NCBI RefSeq assembly: GCF_030622045.1
Contig: NZ_CP130886.1
Coordinates: 5,464,001-5,528,000, forward strand
Length of the DNA: 64,000 nucleotides
Direction: 5' to 3'
DNA from: Planctellipticum variicoloris
Lineage (GTDB): Bacteria > Planctomycetota > Planctomycetia > Planctomycetales > Planctomycetaceae
Part shown: positions 25,034 through 35,464 of the stretch, in pieces
Layout of the letters: each line of letters starts with the position of its first letter
Position numbering within the stretch: the stretch's first letter is position 1
Made by a program: the position numbers and the translations under genes
Notes under the pieces: generated by a model
Seen by the model: the letters and a program-made list of their open reading frames with translations, nothing else
The model's database searches: none
Told to the model about the DNA's origin: nothing

Positions 25034-26555
25034 CCAGCGCCGCCCGCGTCCGCGCCACCAGATTGCTGTCGCCGTCCCCGCTCCCCTTCAGATTGAACAC
25101 CGACAACGCCAGATATAACGGACGCCACGTCGGTGTCACGTGGCCGTAGTCCTCCAGCACGGCGGTGCTGAACTTGTAGTCGTGAGCGTCCCGACCCTTC
25201 AGGAACACGTACCGGCGGGCGGTGTCGATTACGCCGTAGGGATCGCCTCCCGTCGACAGGAACGACTGCAGCTTGCGAGCGGCTGAAAGTCCATCCCGGC
25301 CGACATCGGAGAAGATCGCCTCCTGCGTCACCGTGCCGGGCTGAGCATTCGGCTGCAGCACATCGTCGATCGACAGCGCCTGCAGCTTACCCCGGCGCTC
25401 GGCCGCGTCACGGAACAGGCTGGTGAATGCGCAGGCCTGCAGCAACAGTCGCCGACGGAGTGTGTCGTCGCCGACGTTCTGCCACAGAAAGTGCATCGCA
25501 TTGGCGGTGGTCAGGCCGTGGAGCGGGACGATCCCGGGCTGACGCATCAGCAGTTCACCCGAGGCGATGAAATTGCCGTCCCACACACTGGCAGCACTGA
25601 CGCCAAGTTCGAGCTGCCGCACGGCTGCGGCCATCGCTTCCGCCGGTGAGGCGGTGCGGTACAGCGTGATCTGGTCACGAGCGGCGTCGTCCGTCACCTT
25701 GCCCTGCAGCCAGCCGGCGGGAATCCGTTCGACGAGCGACAAATTCTCGCGCCAGGGCCGGTCGGGGGCGAGGTCGCTCGTTGCAGGGTCGGCTTCGCCT
25801 TCGTGATTCAGCAGCGCGAACGCCAGCGACCGGCAGACAGGCTCGGCGTATTCCCAGCCAATCACCTGCAGCGTCCGCCAGGCGTTGGCCAGGAAGATCG
25901 CCTTGTGACCGATCGAGCGGAAGTCGCGGGCGGCGTAGCGGGCAAACAGTTCGAAGACTTCCGTGGCGGGCAGCGATCGCACGATTCCCGCGGTGGCGAC
26001 GTCGGCCTGCGCCACATCCCAGCGGTCCATGGCCTCGATAAACGTCTGACGCGCGTGCGGACCCGCGGGGACTTTGGACTCGTCGACGGCCTGCATGTGC
26101 CAGCCGGATTTCTGAGACTCCTCGGCCTGGGCGGACTTGAAATAGTCCAGCGCCCAGAAAAGGGGCAGCCAGCGGTCTTCGTCCGGGCCCGACAGACTGG
26201 CGACGTGGCACGCATTCACAACGAGCACGCTGTGGAACTTGAAGCCGACAGCCGGCCGCGGCTGGACATTGCGGACGGCCGCGAGCAGCAGGGACGCGAG
26301 AACTTCACGGTATGAAGCGCCGGCGTGAATCCGCTGGCCGACCACTTCGAGCAGGCGATTGCGGGGCGTCTCTTCGATCAGCCGGACGAACGGCTCGATC
26401 TCGGCCCGCAACGGAACGAGACCCTTTTCGAGTTTCGCCTCCTGGGCGGAGACCCGCGGCAGTCCGCTCAGGAAGCCGAACTCTGCGGCGGCGCCGAGGG
26501 TGCTGCCGAGGGCGGCGGTCTGCAGAAACTGACGACGGTTGGCAGGGTAAGACAT
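25026..26555 (-). CDS. Tat-exported protein of unknown function, 509 residues
   Basis: The ATG at 26555 is preceded by GAGGAG about eight bases upstream; a longer frame to 26750 lacks such support. The leader PANRRQFLQTAALGSTLGAA has the twin-arginine motif and a hydrophobic core ending ASA-like near SAQ. The mature protein is helical, with conserved-looking blocks HVASLSGPDEDRWLPLFWAL, DYFKSAQAEE, GHKAIFLANAWRTLQVIGWE and NAMHFLWQNV. It repeatedly mentions His and Trp in a way that suggests a metal or cofactor site, but I do not recognise the family. Related sequences in planctomycetes are usually annotated only as twin-arginine signal proteins. Its 3' end overlaps the 83-residue membrane protein gene. 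Confidence 0.8.
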   Translation of the reverse strand: MSYPANRRQFLQTAALGSTLGAAAEFGFLSGLPRVSAQEAKLEKGLVPLRAEIEPFVRLIEETPRNRLLEVVGQRIHAGASYREVLASLLLAAVRNVQPRPAVGFKFHSVLVVNACHVASLSGPDEDRWLPLFWALDYFKSAQAEESQKSGWHMQAVDESKVPAGPHARQTFIEAMDRWDVAQADVATAGIVRSLPATEVFELFARYAARDFRSIGHKAIFLANAWRTLQVIGWEYAEPVCRSLAFALLNHEGEADPATSDLAPDRPWRENLSLVERIPAGWLQGKVTDDAARDQITLYRTASPAEAMAAAVRQLELGVSAASVWDGNFIASGELLMRQPGIVPLHGLTTANAMHFLWQNVGDDTLRRRLLLQACAFTSLFRDAAERRGKLQALSIDDVLQPNAQPGTVTQEAIFSDVGRDGLSAARKLQSFLSTGGDPYGVIDTARRYVFLKGRDAHDYKFSTAVLEDYGHVTPTWRPLYLALSVFNLKGSGDGDSNLVARTRAALGA

Positions 26556-26777
26556 GGTGCGACTCCTCAGGTCCGTCAGGGATCGGGCTCCTCTGACATC
26601 ATACCCGGCTCGTCCGGAATTCCCCGCGAGCGTTTCCGGCACGCCGAGGCGATTTCCAGCAAGTACGGTGACCGGGGCTGGACCGAAGGGAAGCCCCGGT
26701 CTTCGGCCTGTCCGGCGCATCGCGAAAACGCTCCTGCCCCGGCCACCCACACCCGTCAGGTCCGTGCGGCGCGCCGG

Positions 26778-27293
26778 TCAGTTCCCCCGAATCGGCAGGC
26801 TGATCACGAGGGCGGCGATGCGCGCCTCAGTGCTGCGGCGGTTGGGAACGTGGCATTTCAGGCATTCCGATTCAAGCATGATCCGCGCCGCCCGGCGATA
26901 GACGCCGTCTTCGATCCGCTCGAAATGCTCGGCGCCGGAGGCCAGGGCTTTGACGGCCTGCTGTTCGAACTCGCTGCCGGCCTTGTGGTCGACGTTCATC
27001 GGCGGTGCATTGACCGCCAGCCAGCGCAGCTCGACTTTGCGTTTGCGGGCAACTTCGGCGAAGACCGTTCTGAAGGCCGCGGCGGGGAGCGTGAGGCCTT
27101 CGTCGAGACGATAATACTCGTGATGGACCACCTGCAGCAGGTCGCCGAGCGCGTCGTGCAGCAGCTCCGCCCGGCCGCGGGCTTCGTCCGGGGTCGGGAG
27201 CGCGGCCGCCGGTTCGCTCGTGTTGGGCGGGGCGGCGATCATGGCGCCGGCCAGACCGGTTACGATGACCAGCGTCAGGAGAGTTCGGTGCAT
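26778..27293 (-). CDS. DUF3365 (Tll0287-like) c-type haem protein, copy 1
   Basis: 171 residues with a signal peptide (1-20, LLTLVIVTGLAGAMIAA). DUF3365 proteins are periplasmic or membrane-anchored sensors with a single c-type haem, and share a fold with PAS-like haem domains. Here the haem motif CLKCH lies near the C-terminus, with the family's VHHEYYRL and AVNAPPMNVDHKAGSEFEQQ segments before it and an ALVISLPIRGN tail after. The tail matches the same position in copy 2. The ATG at 27293 is chosen because the signal peptide starts there; a GAGGGA about 10 bases upstream may be the ribosome binding site. No kinase or other output domain is attached. Confidence 0.87.
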   Translation of the reverse strand: MHRTLLTLVIVTGLAGAMIAAPPNTSEPAAALPTPDEARGRAELLHDALGDLLQVVHHEYYRLDEGLTLPAAAFRTVFAEVARKRKVELRWLAVNAPPMNVDHKAGSEFEQQAVKALASGAEHFERIEDGVYRRAARIMLESECLKCHVPNRRSTEARIAALVISLPIRGN

Positions 27294-27445
27294 GGCCAAG
27301 CGTCCCTCGTAATTGACTTCAAAGATATGGAGACTCGGGTGGCACGCCCGGAGTCTTCGAAGGGCGTGGTCTCTGTACTTTGAGACGACACTCCCCTCGT
27401 AAAGTCTCCGGACCTGCCGTCCCAAATCCGCTTCTTCGACACCGA

Positions 27446-27988
27446 TCACTCGTCGTTGACCGGAATGCTGATCACCAGACCGGCGAAACGGGGCGTCTTG
27501 CCGGCGTCTGCGGAAAGTCCGGCGTGGCAACCGACGCAACCGCCCGACAGCGGAATGGGGGTCGCCCGTCGGTAGTACCCGTCCTCAACGCGTTCGAGCT
27601 CTTCCTTGCCGATGGTGAATTCCCGGACCGCCTGCTTTTCGAAACTGGTCTCCGGTTCGTGATCGATACTCATGGCCTTCGTATTGCCGGAGATCCAGCG
27701 GGCCTTGCCAAGAGACTGGCGGGACATGTCATCGAAAATATCCTCCATCGCGCGGGCCGGTATGGTGGACCGGTTGATGTGGAAATAGCGATGGTGCATC
27801 ACTTCCAACGTGGAAGAGTAAACTGTGTGCATCAACTTCGCCCGGTCGCGGGCGACCGCAACTGAAACTCGCGCGTCCTTTTCAGCCGGCTTCTCCTGCG
27901 GTGGATCGGCCCGCAGAGCCAGGGTTGCACCGAAAACCGCGACAATGCCGGCGGCCATACACAGGTGGGTCCAAGGTCGAGAAATCAT
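27446..27988 (-). CDS. DUF3365 (Tll0287-like) c-type haem protein, copy 2
   Basis: 180 residues with a signal peptide (about 1-27, MAAGIVAVFGATLALRAD). The haem motif is CVGCH near the C-terminus, preceded by VMHHRYFHINR and NTKAMSIDHEPETSFEKQAV and followed by FAGLVISIPVNDE. The parallel with copy 1 is clear through the whole length, so the two are tandem paralogues, 152 bases apart on the same strand. The ATG at 27988 has GGAGAG about six bases upstream. A frame extending to 28435 exists but lacks a credible start or leader. Role: likely redox or gas sensing, or electron transfer in the periplasm. No partner genes are obvious. Confidence 0.87.
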   Translation of the reverse strand: MISRPWTHLCMAAGIVAVFGATLALRADPPQEKPAEKDARVSVAVARDRAKLMHTVYSSTLEVMHHRYFHINRSTIPARAMEDIFDDMSRQSLGKARWISGNTKAMSIDHEPETSFEKQAVREFTIGKEELERVEDGYYRRATPIPLSGGCVGCHAGLSADAGKTPRFAGLVISIPVNDE

Positions 27989-28298
27989 GGCGTCTCTCCG
28001 GGGACTGTGGCCGAAGTCTCGGCCGGGGCGGGGGGAACAGGCGGGGGGGGACAGGCAGGTCTTTCGCAGCAAACCCATCGGACATTCTTGATCCTCAGGA
28101 TAGATGGGATCGGGGTTCCGAGGCAAGTCTCTGGATATTTTTATCCAATTTTGTCGTCCGTGCTTTGCCGGGACGGGCGAAGCGCCCGTGTTTGTACGCG
28201 ACGGGGCCGGGTCGCCAGAAAGTCGACTCAAGTTTGTTGAGGCCGACGGTCGATGCGCGCAGGAACGTTCCCCTGTCGTCCCATGCCGGCCACTTCCC
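27989..28298. other. Divergent intergenic region with two hairpins
   Basis: This spacer of about 310 bases separates the DUF3365 genes (minus) from the FtsB-like gene (plus). It holds a perfect small hairpin TGGATA-TTTT-TATCCA at 28132-28147 followed by ATTTTGT, and a perfect GC hairpin ACGGGCG-AAG-CGCCCGT at 28173-28189. Promoters for both directions should lie here, but I see no clear sigma-70 match. Confidence 0.4.
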
Positions 28299-28868
28299 AT
28301 GCCCGCTTCCGACACTCCACCGAACTCCACCGCCGGCCGGGCCGGCGGACTGGCGATTTCGCTGGCGTTCTGGATGGCACTGGTCGTTGCGGCGCTGCTG
28401 TTCGCCACGGTCAATCTCTCGCCGCGACTGGCCACGCTGCTGAAACTGCGCGACGAACACTACGCCAATCAGATGCGGTTGGTGGCGCTGGAGAAACAGG
28501 CCCGGCAGCTCGAGCGGGTGGTCGAAGCCCTGGAGCATGACCCCGCATTCGCCGCTGAAATGGCGAGACTGGAATTCGATGCCCTCCGTCCCGGCGAAGA
28601 AGTGATCTCCGTCGATCGTAAGCTGGCCCTGGACGCCCGCCATGCAGCGACATTCGAAGCGGAACGCCCGGCAACACGCGCCTGGTATTTGCCCGCCGTC
28701 GAATTGGTCGCCACGAGCCGGGACCTGCGGAACACGCTGCTGCTGACCGCCGCAGTGCTGGTGGTCGTCTCCTTCACCTGGCTGCAGGAATCGACCGCCG
28801 GCCAGATCGAAGCCGGCGGCCGCGCTCTGCAGAGCGTCTGGGGCCGCTATCGAAGAAGAAGTGAATAG
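28299..28868 (+). CDS. FtsB/DivIC-like septum formation initiator family protein
   Basis: 189 residues from the ATG at 28299. A short cytoplasmic tail is followed by one transmembrane helix (18-39) and then a coiled coil (about 48-80) rich in Glu, Gln, Leu and Arg. The hallmark ending DPAFAAEMAR then LEFDALRPGEE (about 81-101) closely resembles the DP-x-x-IE-x-x-AR-x-LG-x-x-RPGE block of FtsB/DivIC proteins. Unusually, a second hydrophobic stretch (about 145-162, NTLLLTAAVLVVVSF) follows, with a basic tail. Such proteins form a divisome subcomplex with FtsL and FtsQ. Planctomycetes lack FtsZ, so its job here may differ. An alternative start 65 codons upstream has no support. Confidence 0.75.
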   Translation: MPASDTPPNSTAGRAGGLAISLAFWMALVVAALLFATVNLSPRLATLLKLRDEHYANQMRLVALEKQARQLERVVEALEHDPAFAAEMARLEFDALRPGEEVISVDRKLALDARHAATFEAERPATRAWYLPAVELVATSRDLRNTLLLTAAVLVVVSFTWLQESTAGQIEAGGRALQSVWGRYRRRSE

Positions 28869-28993
28869 TGGCTAGTGGTTGGTGGCTAGTGAGGACAAAG
28901 TTCGCATTGCGAGAAGACGCCGGCGATCAGCGATTCGCGATAAGCCCTCTTGTTTCTGGCGACTCGCGATTCCCTGCTCGCTACTCGCTCTCC
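28865..28993. repeat. Intergenic repeats: TAGTGGCTAGTGG run and GCGACTCGCGATTCCC type, copy 2
   Basis: Immediately after the FtsB-like stop come GAATAGTGGCTAGTGG and TTGGTGGCTAGTGAGG (near-direct repeats of GTGGCTAGTG). Then, near 28958-28981, comes GGCGACTCGCGATTCCC followed by TGCTCGC, matching the element near 3113-3133. The region is non-coding by all signs I can see. Confidence 0.6.
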
Positions 28994-30694
28994 CTACCTC
29001 ACCAGAAAATTCAGCGTATAGCTCGCCATTTTTCCGCTCAGTTCGTCGAACACCGTCAGCTTGAGCGTGTGCGGGCCAAGGGGCAGGTTGTTCGGAATCG
29101 CGAACTGATAATTGTGGAAGTAATCCCGCCGGGGCGTCCGGCAGAGGTCCTCGGTGGCGGGAAAATCTTTCTGCCAGCGGACTTCGCCCGACGGGCCCAG
29201 AATCTCCAGCAATGACCGCAGGACGGTGCGGTGCTGGCCGTCGCCCGTCGGTTCGCTCTTGAAGTTCTGCAGCTCCGCATACAGCAGAGTCTCCTGGCCG
29301 GGATTGAACTCGTCGCGCGGGAACCGCTGGTAGTTGCCGAAGTACTGAATCTGTTCGCAGAACGCGAGGTTGTGGATCTCCAGATCGGACTTTTCGCGCA
29401 GCCGCTGAGCCGCGTTGTTGAGCTGGGCCAGCGTCTGCGAAGCGCGGTCCCGTTCCGACGGAATGTGTTCGCTGTCGAGGTAATTCGAAACCGCCCAGAA
29501 GAGCTGCTGCAGGAATTCCTGGTCGGCGGAATTCACTTCCGGCACCGCCGTCAGCGCCCGTTCCGGATGGTCGGCCATCAGGTACAGCATGCGCAGGAAG
29601 ACATGCTTGCGCAGATAGCTGTGGCGGGACTCGGCGGTCGCGCCGGGCTGAGCCGTGGCGACATCCTGTTCGGCAACCGAAATGATCCGATCCAGATCGG
29701 CCTTCCAGGTGGGACTGGCGGGCTTCGTCGCAGCAACCGGCGTCGCCGCTGTTCCGGCCGCTGCGCCGGATGGCCCGACGCGCGCCGGAGAGTTGGCCTG
29801 GGAGGTTGACCCGATGGCGGCCGGCTGAGAGAGGCCGTACGGCGTCTGCGTCGCGGTCGCTTGCGGAGCGGCTCCCAGCGGCTGAAGTGCGGCATTGAGA
29901 GCCGGGTTGTCGACCTGATGCATCACCGGCTGAACCCGCCGCGCCGCCAGCGGATCGTCAAATGCCCCGGCGGCATGGACGACAGGATTCGGGGCGGTCG
30001 CATCGTTGTGCTGCAGGAGTTGAATGCCGGTCCCGGCGGGGCCGGACGTTGCCGGAGAAGTCTGGCTCACGCCGGCCGGCCGGCTCCACGGATTGACCTG
30101 GCCCACAATGTCCGCGGCCGCCTGAGGACGTTGAGCAGTCGCCGAGCGGACGGTGTCTTCCGCCTGCGTATTGCGTTCGGCAATCTGAATGCTCAGGCGG
30201 CGAACCCGGAGAAGTTCGGGAACGAGGGCCGGGTCGACTTTCTTGAGCTGGTCGTACCAGGATGCCTTTTCGTCGGGGCTGGCGTCGCGGAGCTCGGAGT
30301 CGATCAGGGCGAGAACTTCGGGGCGAAACGACAGCGCCGCCGTGCTGCCGCCGGCTGGTGTAATCGTCGTCTCGATTTTCGCGACGGTCTGTGTCTCGGG
30401 CGTCCCGGTCGCGGCGGCAGGCGTGATCTCGCCAGGCTTACGAAACGGATTGCTCTCGTCGGCCCCGGCCGTCTTCGCTTCCGCAGGTTTGGCCTGCGCC
30501 ATCTGGTCCGGCGGTACTGGCGGTACCTGCGGTGGTCCCGGAGGGATGGCCGGCGCTTTGGGAGCGCAGTTTTCGTTCTTGGCGATCGGCCTGGAGAAAG
30601 GGTTCGCCCAGAAGCCGGAGCTCCCGGTGGATGCACACCCGCTGGCCCCGATCAGGGCGACGGTGCAGCACGCGAGCAGCCAGGATTGCTTCAT
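28994..30694 (-). CDS. Lipoprotein, 566 residues, unknown function
   Basis: From the ATG at 30694, residues 1-16 form a lipoprotein signal (KQSWLLACCTVALIGASGC) with the lipobox GASGC, so Cys19 or so is lipidated and the protein sits in a membrane facing the periplasm. Residues 35-340 are low-complexity, rich in Pro, Ala and Gln, with helical islands (LALIDSELRDASPDEKASWY). The C-terminal half is folded and more conserved in look: RHSYLRKHVFLRMLYLMADH, EFLQQLFWAVSNYLD, EIHNLAFCEQIQYFGNY, RTVLRSLLEILGPSGE and LPLGPHTLKLTVFDELSGKM. I do not know the family. An in-frame start 21 codons earlier exists but precedes a poor leader. Confidence 0.82.
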   Translation of the reverse strand: MKQSWLLACCTVALIGASGCASTGSSGFWANPFSRPIAKNENCAPKAPAIPPGPPQVPPVPPDQMAQAKPAEAKTAGADESNPFRKPGEITPAAATGTPETQTVAKIETTITPAGGSTAALSFRPEVLALIDSELRDASPDEKASWYDQLKKVDPALVPELLRVRRLSIQIAERNTQAEDTVRSATAQRPQAAADIVGQVNPWSRPAGVSQTSPATSGPAGTGIQLLQHNDATAPNPVVHAAGAFDDPLAARRVQPVMHQVDNPALNAALQPLGAAPQATATQTPYGLSQPAAIGSTSQANSPARVGPSGAAAGTAATPVAATKPASPTWKADLDRIISVAEQDVATAQPGATAESRHSYLRKHVFLRMLYLMADHPERALTAVPEVNSADQEFLQQLFWAVSNYLDSEHIPSERDRASQTLAQLNNAAQRLREKSDLEIHNLAFCEQIQYFGNYQRFPRDEFNPGQETLLYAELQNFKSEPTGDGQHRTVLRSLLEILGPSGEVRWQKDFPATEDLCRTPRRDYFHNYQFAIPNNLPLGPHTLKLTVFDELSGKMASYTLNFLVR

Positions 30695-30868
30695 CTGCAG
30701 CGAATTCCGCAGGAGATGGAAAAGGAAACTGAAAAAGTCGATGGGAGAGCGGGACACTAGCCAAATCTGCCGGACCCAACAAGACGAGGGACCTGCTGCG
30801 GAACGTCCCCGGCGACCTGTTCCGGGCGGATTGGCGCGCTATCCGGCAGATGTTGCCGAACGGACGGG

Positions 30869-32062
30869 TCAGCGGCCGGCGGTCCTCCGGCCTTTCCCCT
30901 TCTCCGCGGGAAACGCCGAGGTCTGTTTACGATACTGCCCCGGCGTCTGCCCCGTTTCACGCTTGAAGACGACGCTCAGGTACTCGGGATGCTCAAAACC
31001 CGCCCGTTCGGCGATCTGCGGCAGCGCGAGGTCAGTCTCCGCAAGAAGCTGTTTCACGCGTTTGAGCTGCACTCCGCGGATCTCGTTCTGAGGCGACCGG
31101 TTGAGATACCGGCGGAAGCTCCGTTCGAGCACGCTGCGGGTGGCGTTCACGTGCCGCAGCACATCGGCGACGGCAATTCCGTCGCAGGCGTGCTCGCGGA
31201 TATAGCGGACGGCCGCCGCAACCTGGGGATCGGGAATCGCGAGCACGTCCGTCGACTGCCGAGTCACGACGCCCACCGGGTCGACAATGATCTCCGTCGA
31301 GGCGGGGATCTCGCCGCGCATCAGCGTGTCGAGCAGAGCGGCAGCCTCGTAACCGACCCGTAGCGGATTCGGTACGACGCTCGACAGAGGCGGGTCGGCG
31401 AGCTGGCAGAGCAGTTCGTCGTTGTCGACGCCAATCACGGCAACCTCTTCGGGAACCGCCAGATTGCACCGGCGGCAGGCATCGAGCACCTGCAGCCCGC
31501 GCATGTCATTGCAAGCCATCACGCCGACCGGCTTCGGCAGAGCTTGCAGCCACGCGCCGAGCGCCGCCTGCTGCTGGTCCCACGTCGGCCCGCGGGTGGA
31601 ATCCCAGTCCGAGTTGTAAATGGCGACCTGCGCACGGGGAATCGGCAGGCTGGCCACGAACCCCGCCTGCCGCCGTTCGGACCAGTCCTGATGGTCGAAA
31701 CCGCAGAAAGCGAAGTGATGAAACCCGCGCTCAATCAGATGCCGGGCCGCCAGCTCGCTCACAGCCGCATGATTGGCCCAGACGTGCGGCAGACCGAAGC
31801 CGCCGTAGATGTCGGTCAGATCGACCGCGGGAATCTGCCGCCGGTCGAGCGTCCGGGCGAGATCCGTGTTCGTCCACCGGCTGATCACGCCGTCGCCGTC
31901 CCAGCGGGAAAACCATTCGGGAGGAGCCGCCGTCAGTTCCCGCTGATCGAGATACACCGACCACGGCTCGTGTTCGACGACGTAGCGATTAATGCCACGG
32001 AGCGCCTCGCGGCCGTAGACCAGCGAAGTTTCGATCATCAACAGAACACGACGGCGCGGCAT
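30869..32062 (-). CDS. XylR-type transcriptional regulator (LacI-like sensor plus AraC DNA-binding domain)
   Basis: 397 residues. Residues 4 to about 265 resemble the periplasmic-binding-protein-like ligand domain of LacI/XylR regulators: VLLMIETSLVYGREALRGIN, GVISRWTNTDLAR, HLIERGFHHFAFCGF, GVMACNDMRGLQVLDACRR and AVIGVDNDELLC. Residues about 285-385 are an AraC/XylS pair of helix-turn-helices: IAVADVLRHVNATRSVLERS and LPQIAERAGFEHPEYLSVVF, then RETGQTPGQYR. This layout senses a sugar and activates or represses neighbours. The gene is divergent from the PSCyt1/PA14/DUF1549-DUF1553 operon with a shared spacer of about 255 bases, so regulation of that operon is the natural guess. Confidence 0.92.
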   Translation of the reverse strand: MPRRRVLLMIETSLVYGREALRGINRYVVEHEPWSVYLDQRELTAAPPEWFSRWDGDGVISRWTNTDLARTLDRRQIPAVDLTDIYGGFGLPHVWANHAAVSELAARHLIERGFHHFAFCGFDHQDWSERRQAGFVASLPIPRAQVAIYNSDWDSTRGPTWDQQQAALGAWLQALPKPVGVMACNDMRGLQVLDACRRCNLAVPEEVAVIGVDNDELLCQLADPPLSSVVPNPLRVGYEAAALLDTLMRGEIPASTEIIVDPVGVVTRQSTDVLAIPDPQVAAAVRYIREHACDGIAVADVLRHVNATRSVLERSFRRYLNRSPQNEIRGVQLKRVKQLLAETDLALPQIAERAGFEHPEYLSVVFKRETGQTPGQYRKQTSAFPAEKGKGRRTAGR

Positions 32063-32098
32063 GGTCTGTAACAGGTCTCAACGAGGGTCGCTCAGTCT

Positions 32099-32116
32099 GG
32101 AACGCCAGACTGTTCC
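32099..32116. promoter_or_regulatory. Candidate operator, GGAAC-N8-GTTCC
   Basis: GGAAC and GTTCC flank an eight-base centre in the spacer between the divergent XylR-type regulator and the PSCyt1 operon, about 37 bases upstream of the regulator start. Position and dyad symmetry fit an operator, but a single short palindrome is weak evidence. Confidence 0.2.
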
Positions 32117-32317
32117 GTGGAACTCTAGTTTTCACAGTTTCACAAAGCCTTGCGATATGTCTCAGTACGAGGTTACAGCGTTCAGGATTCGACAACCAGT
32201 CTCAAGAGGCAGCCCGAAAAACTCATTGAGCTGGTCCCCCCGGACCGCAACACTGCTACAATGCAGCACGCCGTCCAGTCTCCCGCCTGCCTGACCCGCC
32301 ACTGCGAGCTTCTTCCA

Positions 32318-35230
<2,913 letters not shown>

Positions 35231-35464
35231 CGTAGGGCAGGCTCCCGCCTGCCGAAATGTGGCTCAACGAGCTTGCTGACGTGAAATCGTCAGAGGACGC
35301 TTCTTGACTACGAATCTCACGAACGAACACAAAGGACTGAACCGCGAAAGGCACGAAAAAGGAATCAGTCTGCATTGTTGACACTCCGATTCGTGCTCAT
35401 TCGTGTGATTCGTGGTTGTCTCCGTTCCGAAAACTCCCCTGCCTGACACAGCCAGGAACCTGAC
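35231..35464. repeat. Intergenic repeats between DUF1553 and DUF1501 genes
   Basis: The spacer starts with a palindrome, GGCAGGC-TCCC-GCCTGCC (about 35236-35253), right after the stop codon. It continues with the ACCACGAAT-type words also found at 4503-4574: CTACGAATCTCACGAACG, CTCATTCGTGTGATTCGTGG and related strings. It looks non-coding; small open frames inside it read as NHTNEHE-like noise. Confidence 0.65.

Noticed and set aside
35264-35449. A 61-codon frame inside the ACCACGAAT repeat spacer
   Set aside because: It consists mainly of repeat-derived NHTNEHE-like sequence and is most likely spurious.
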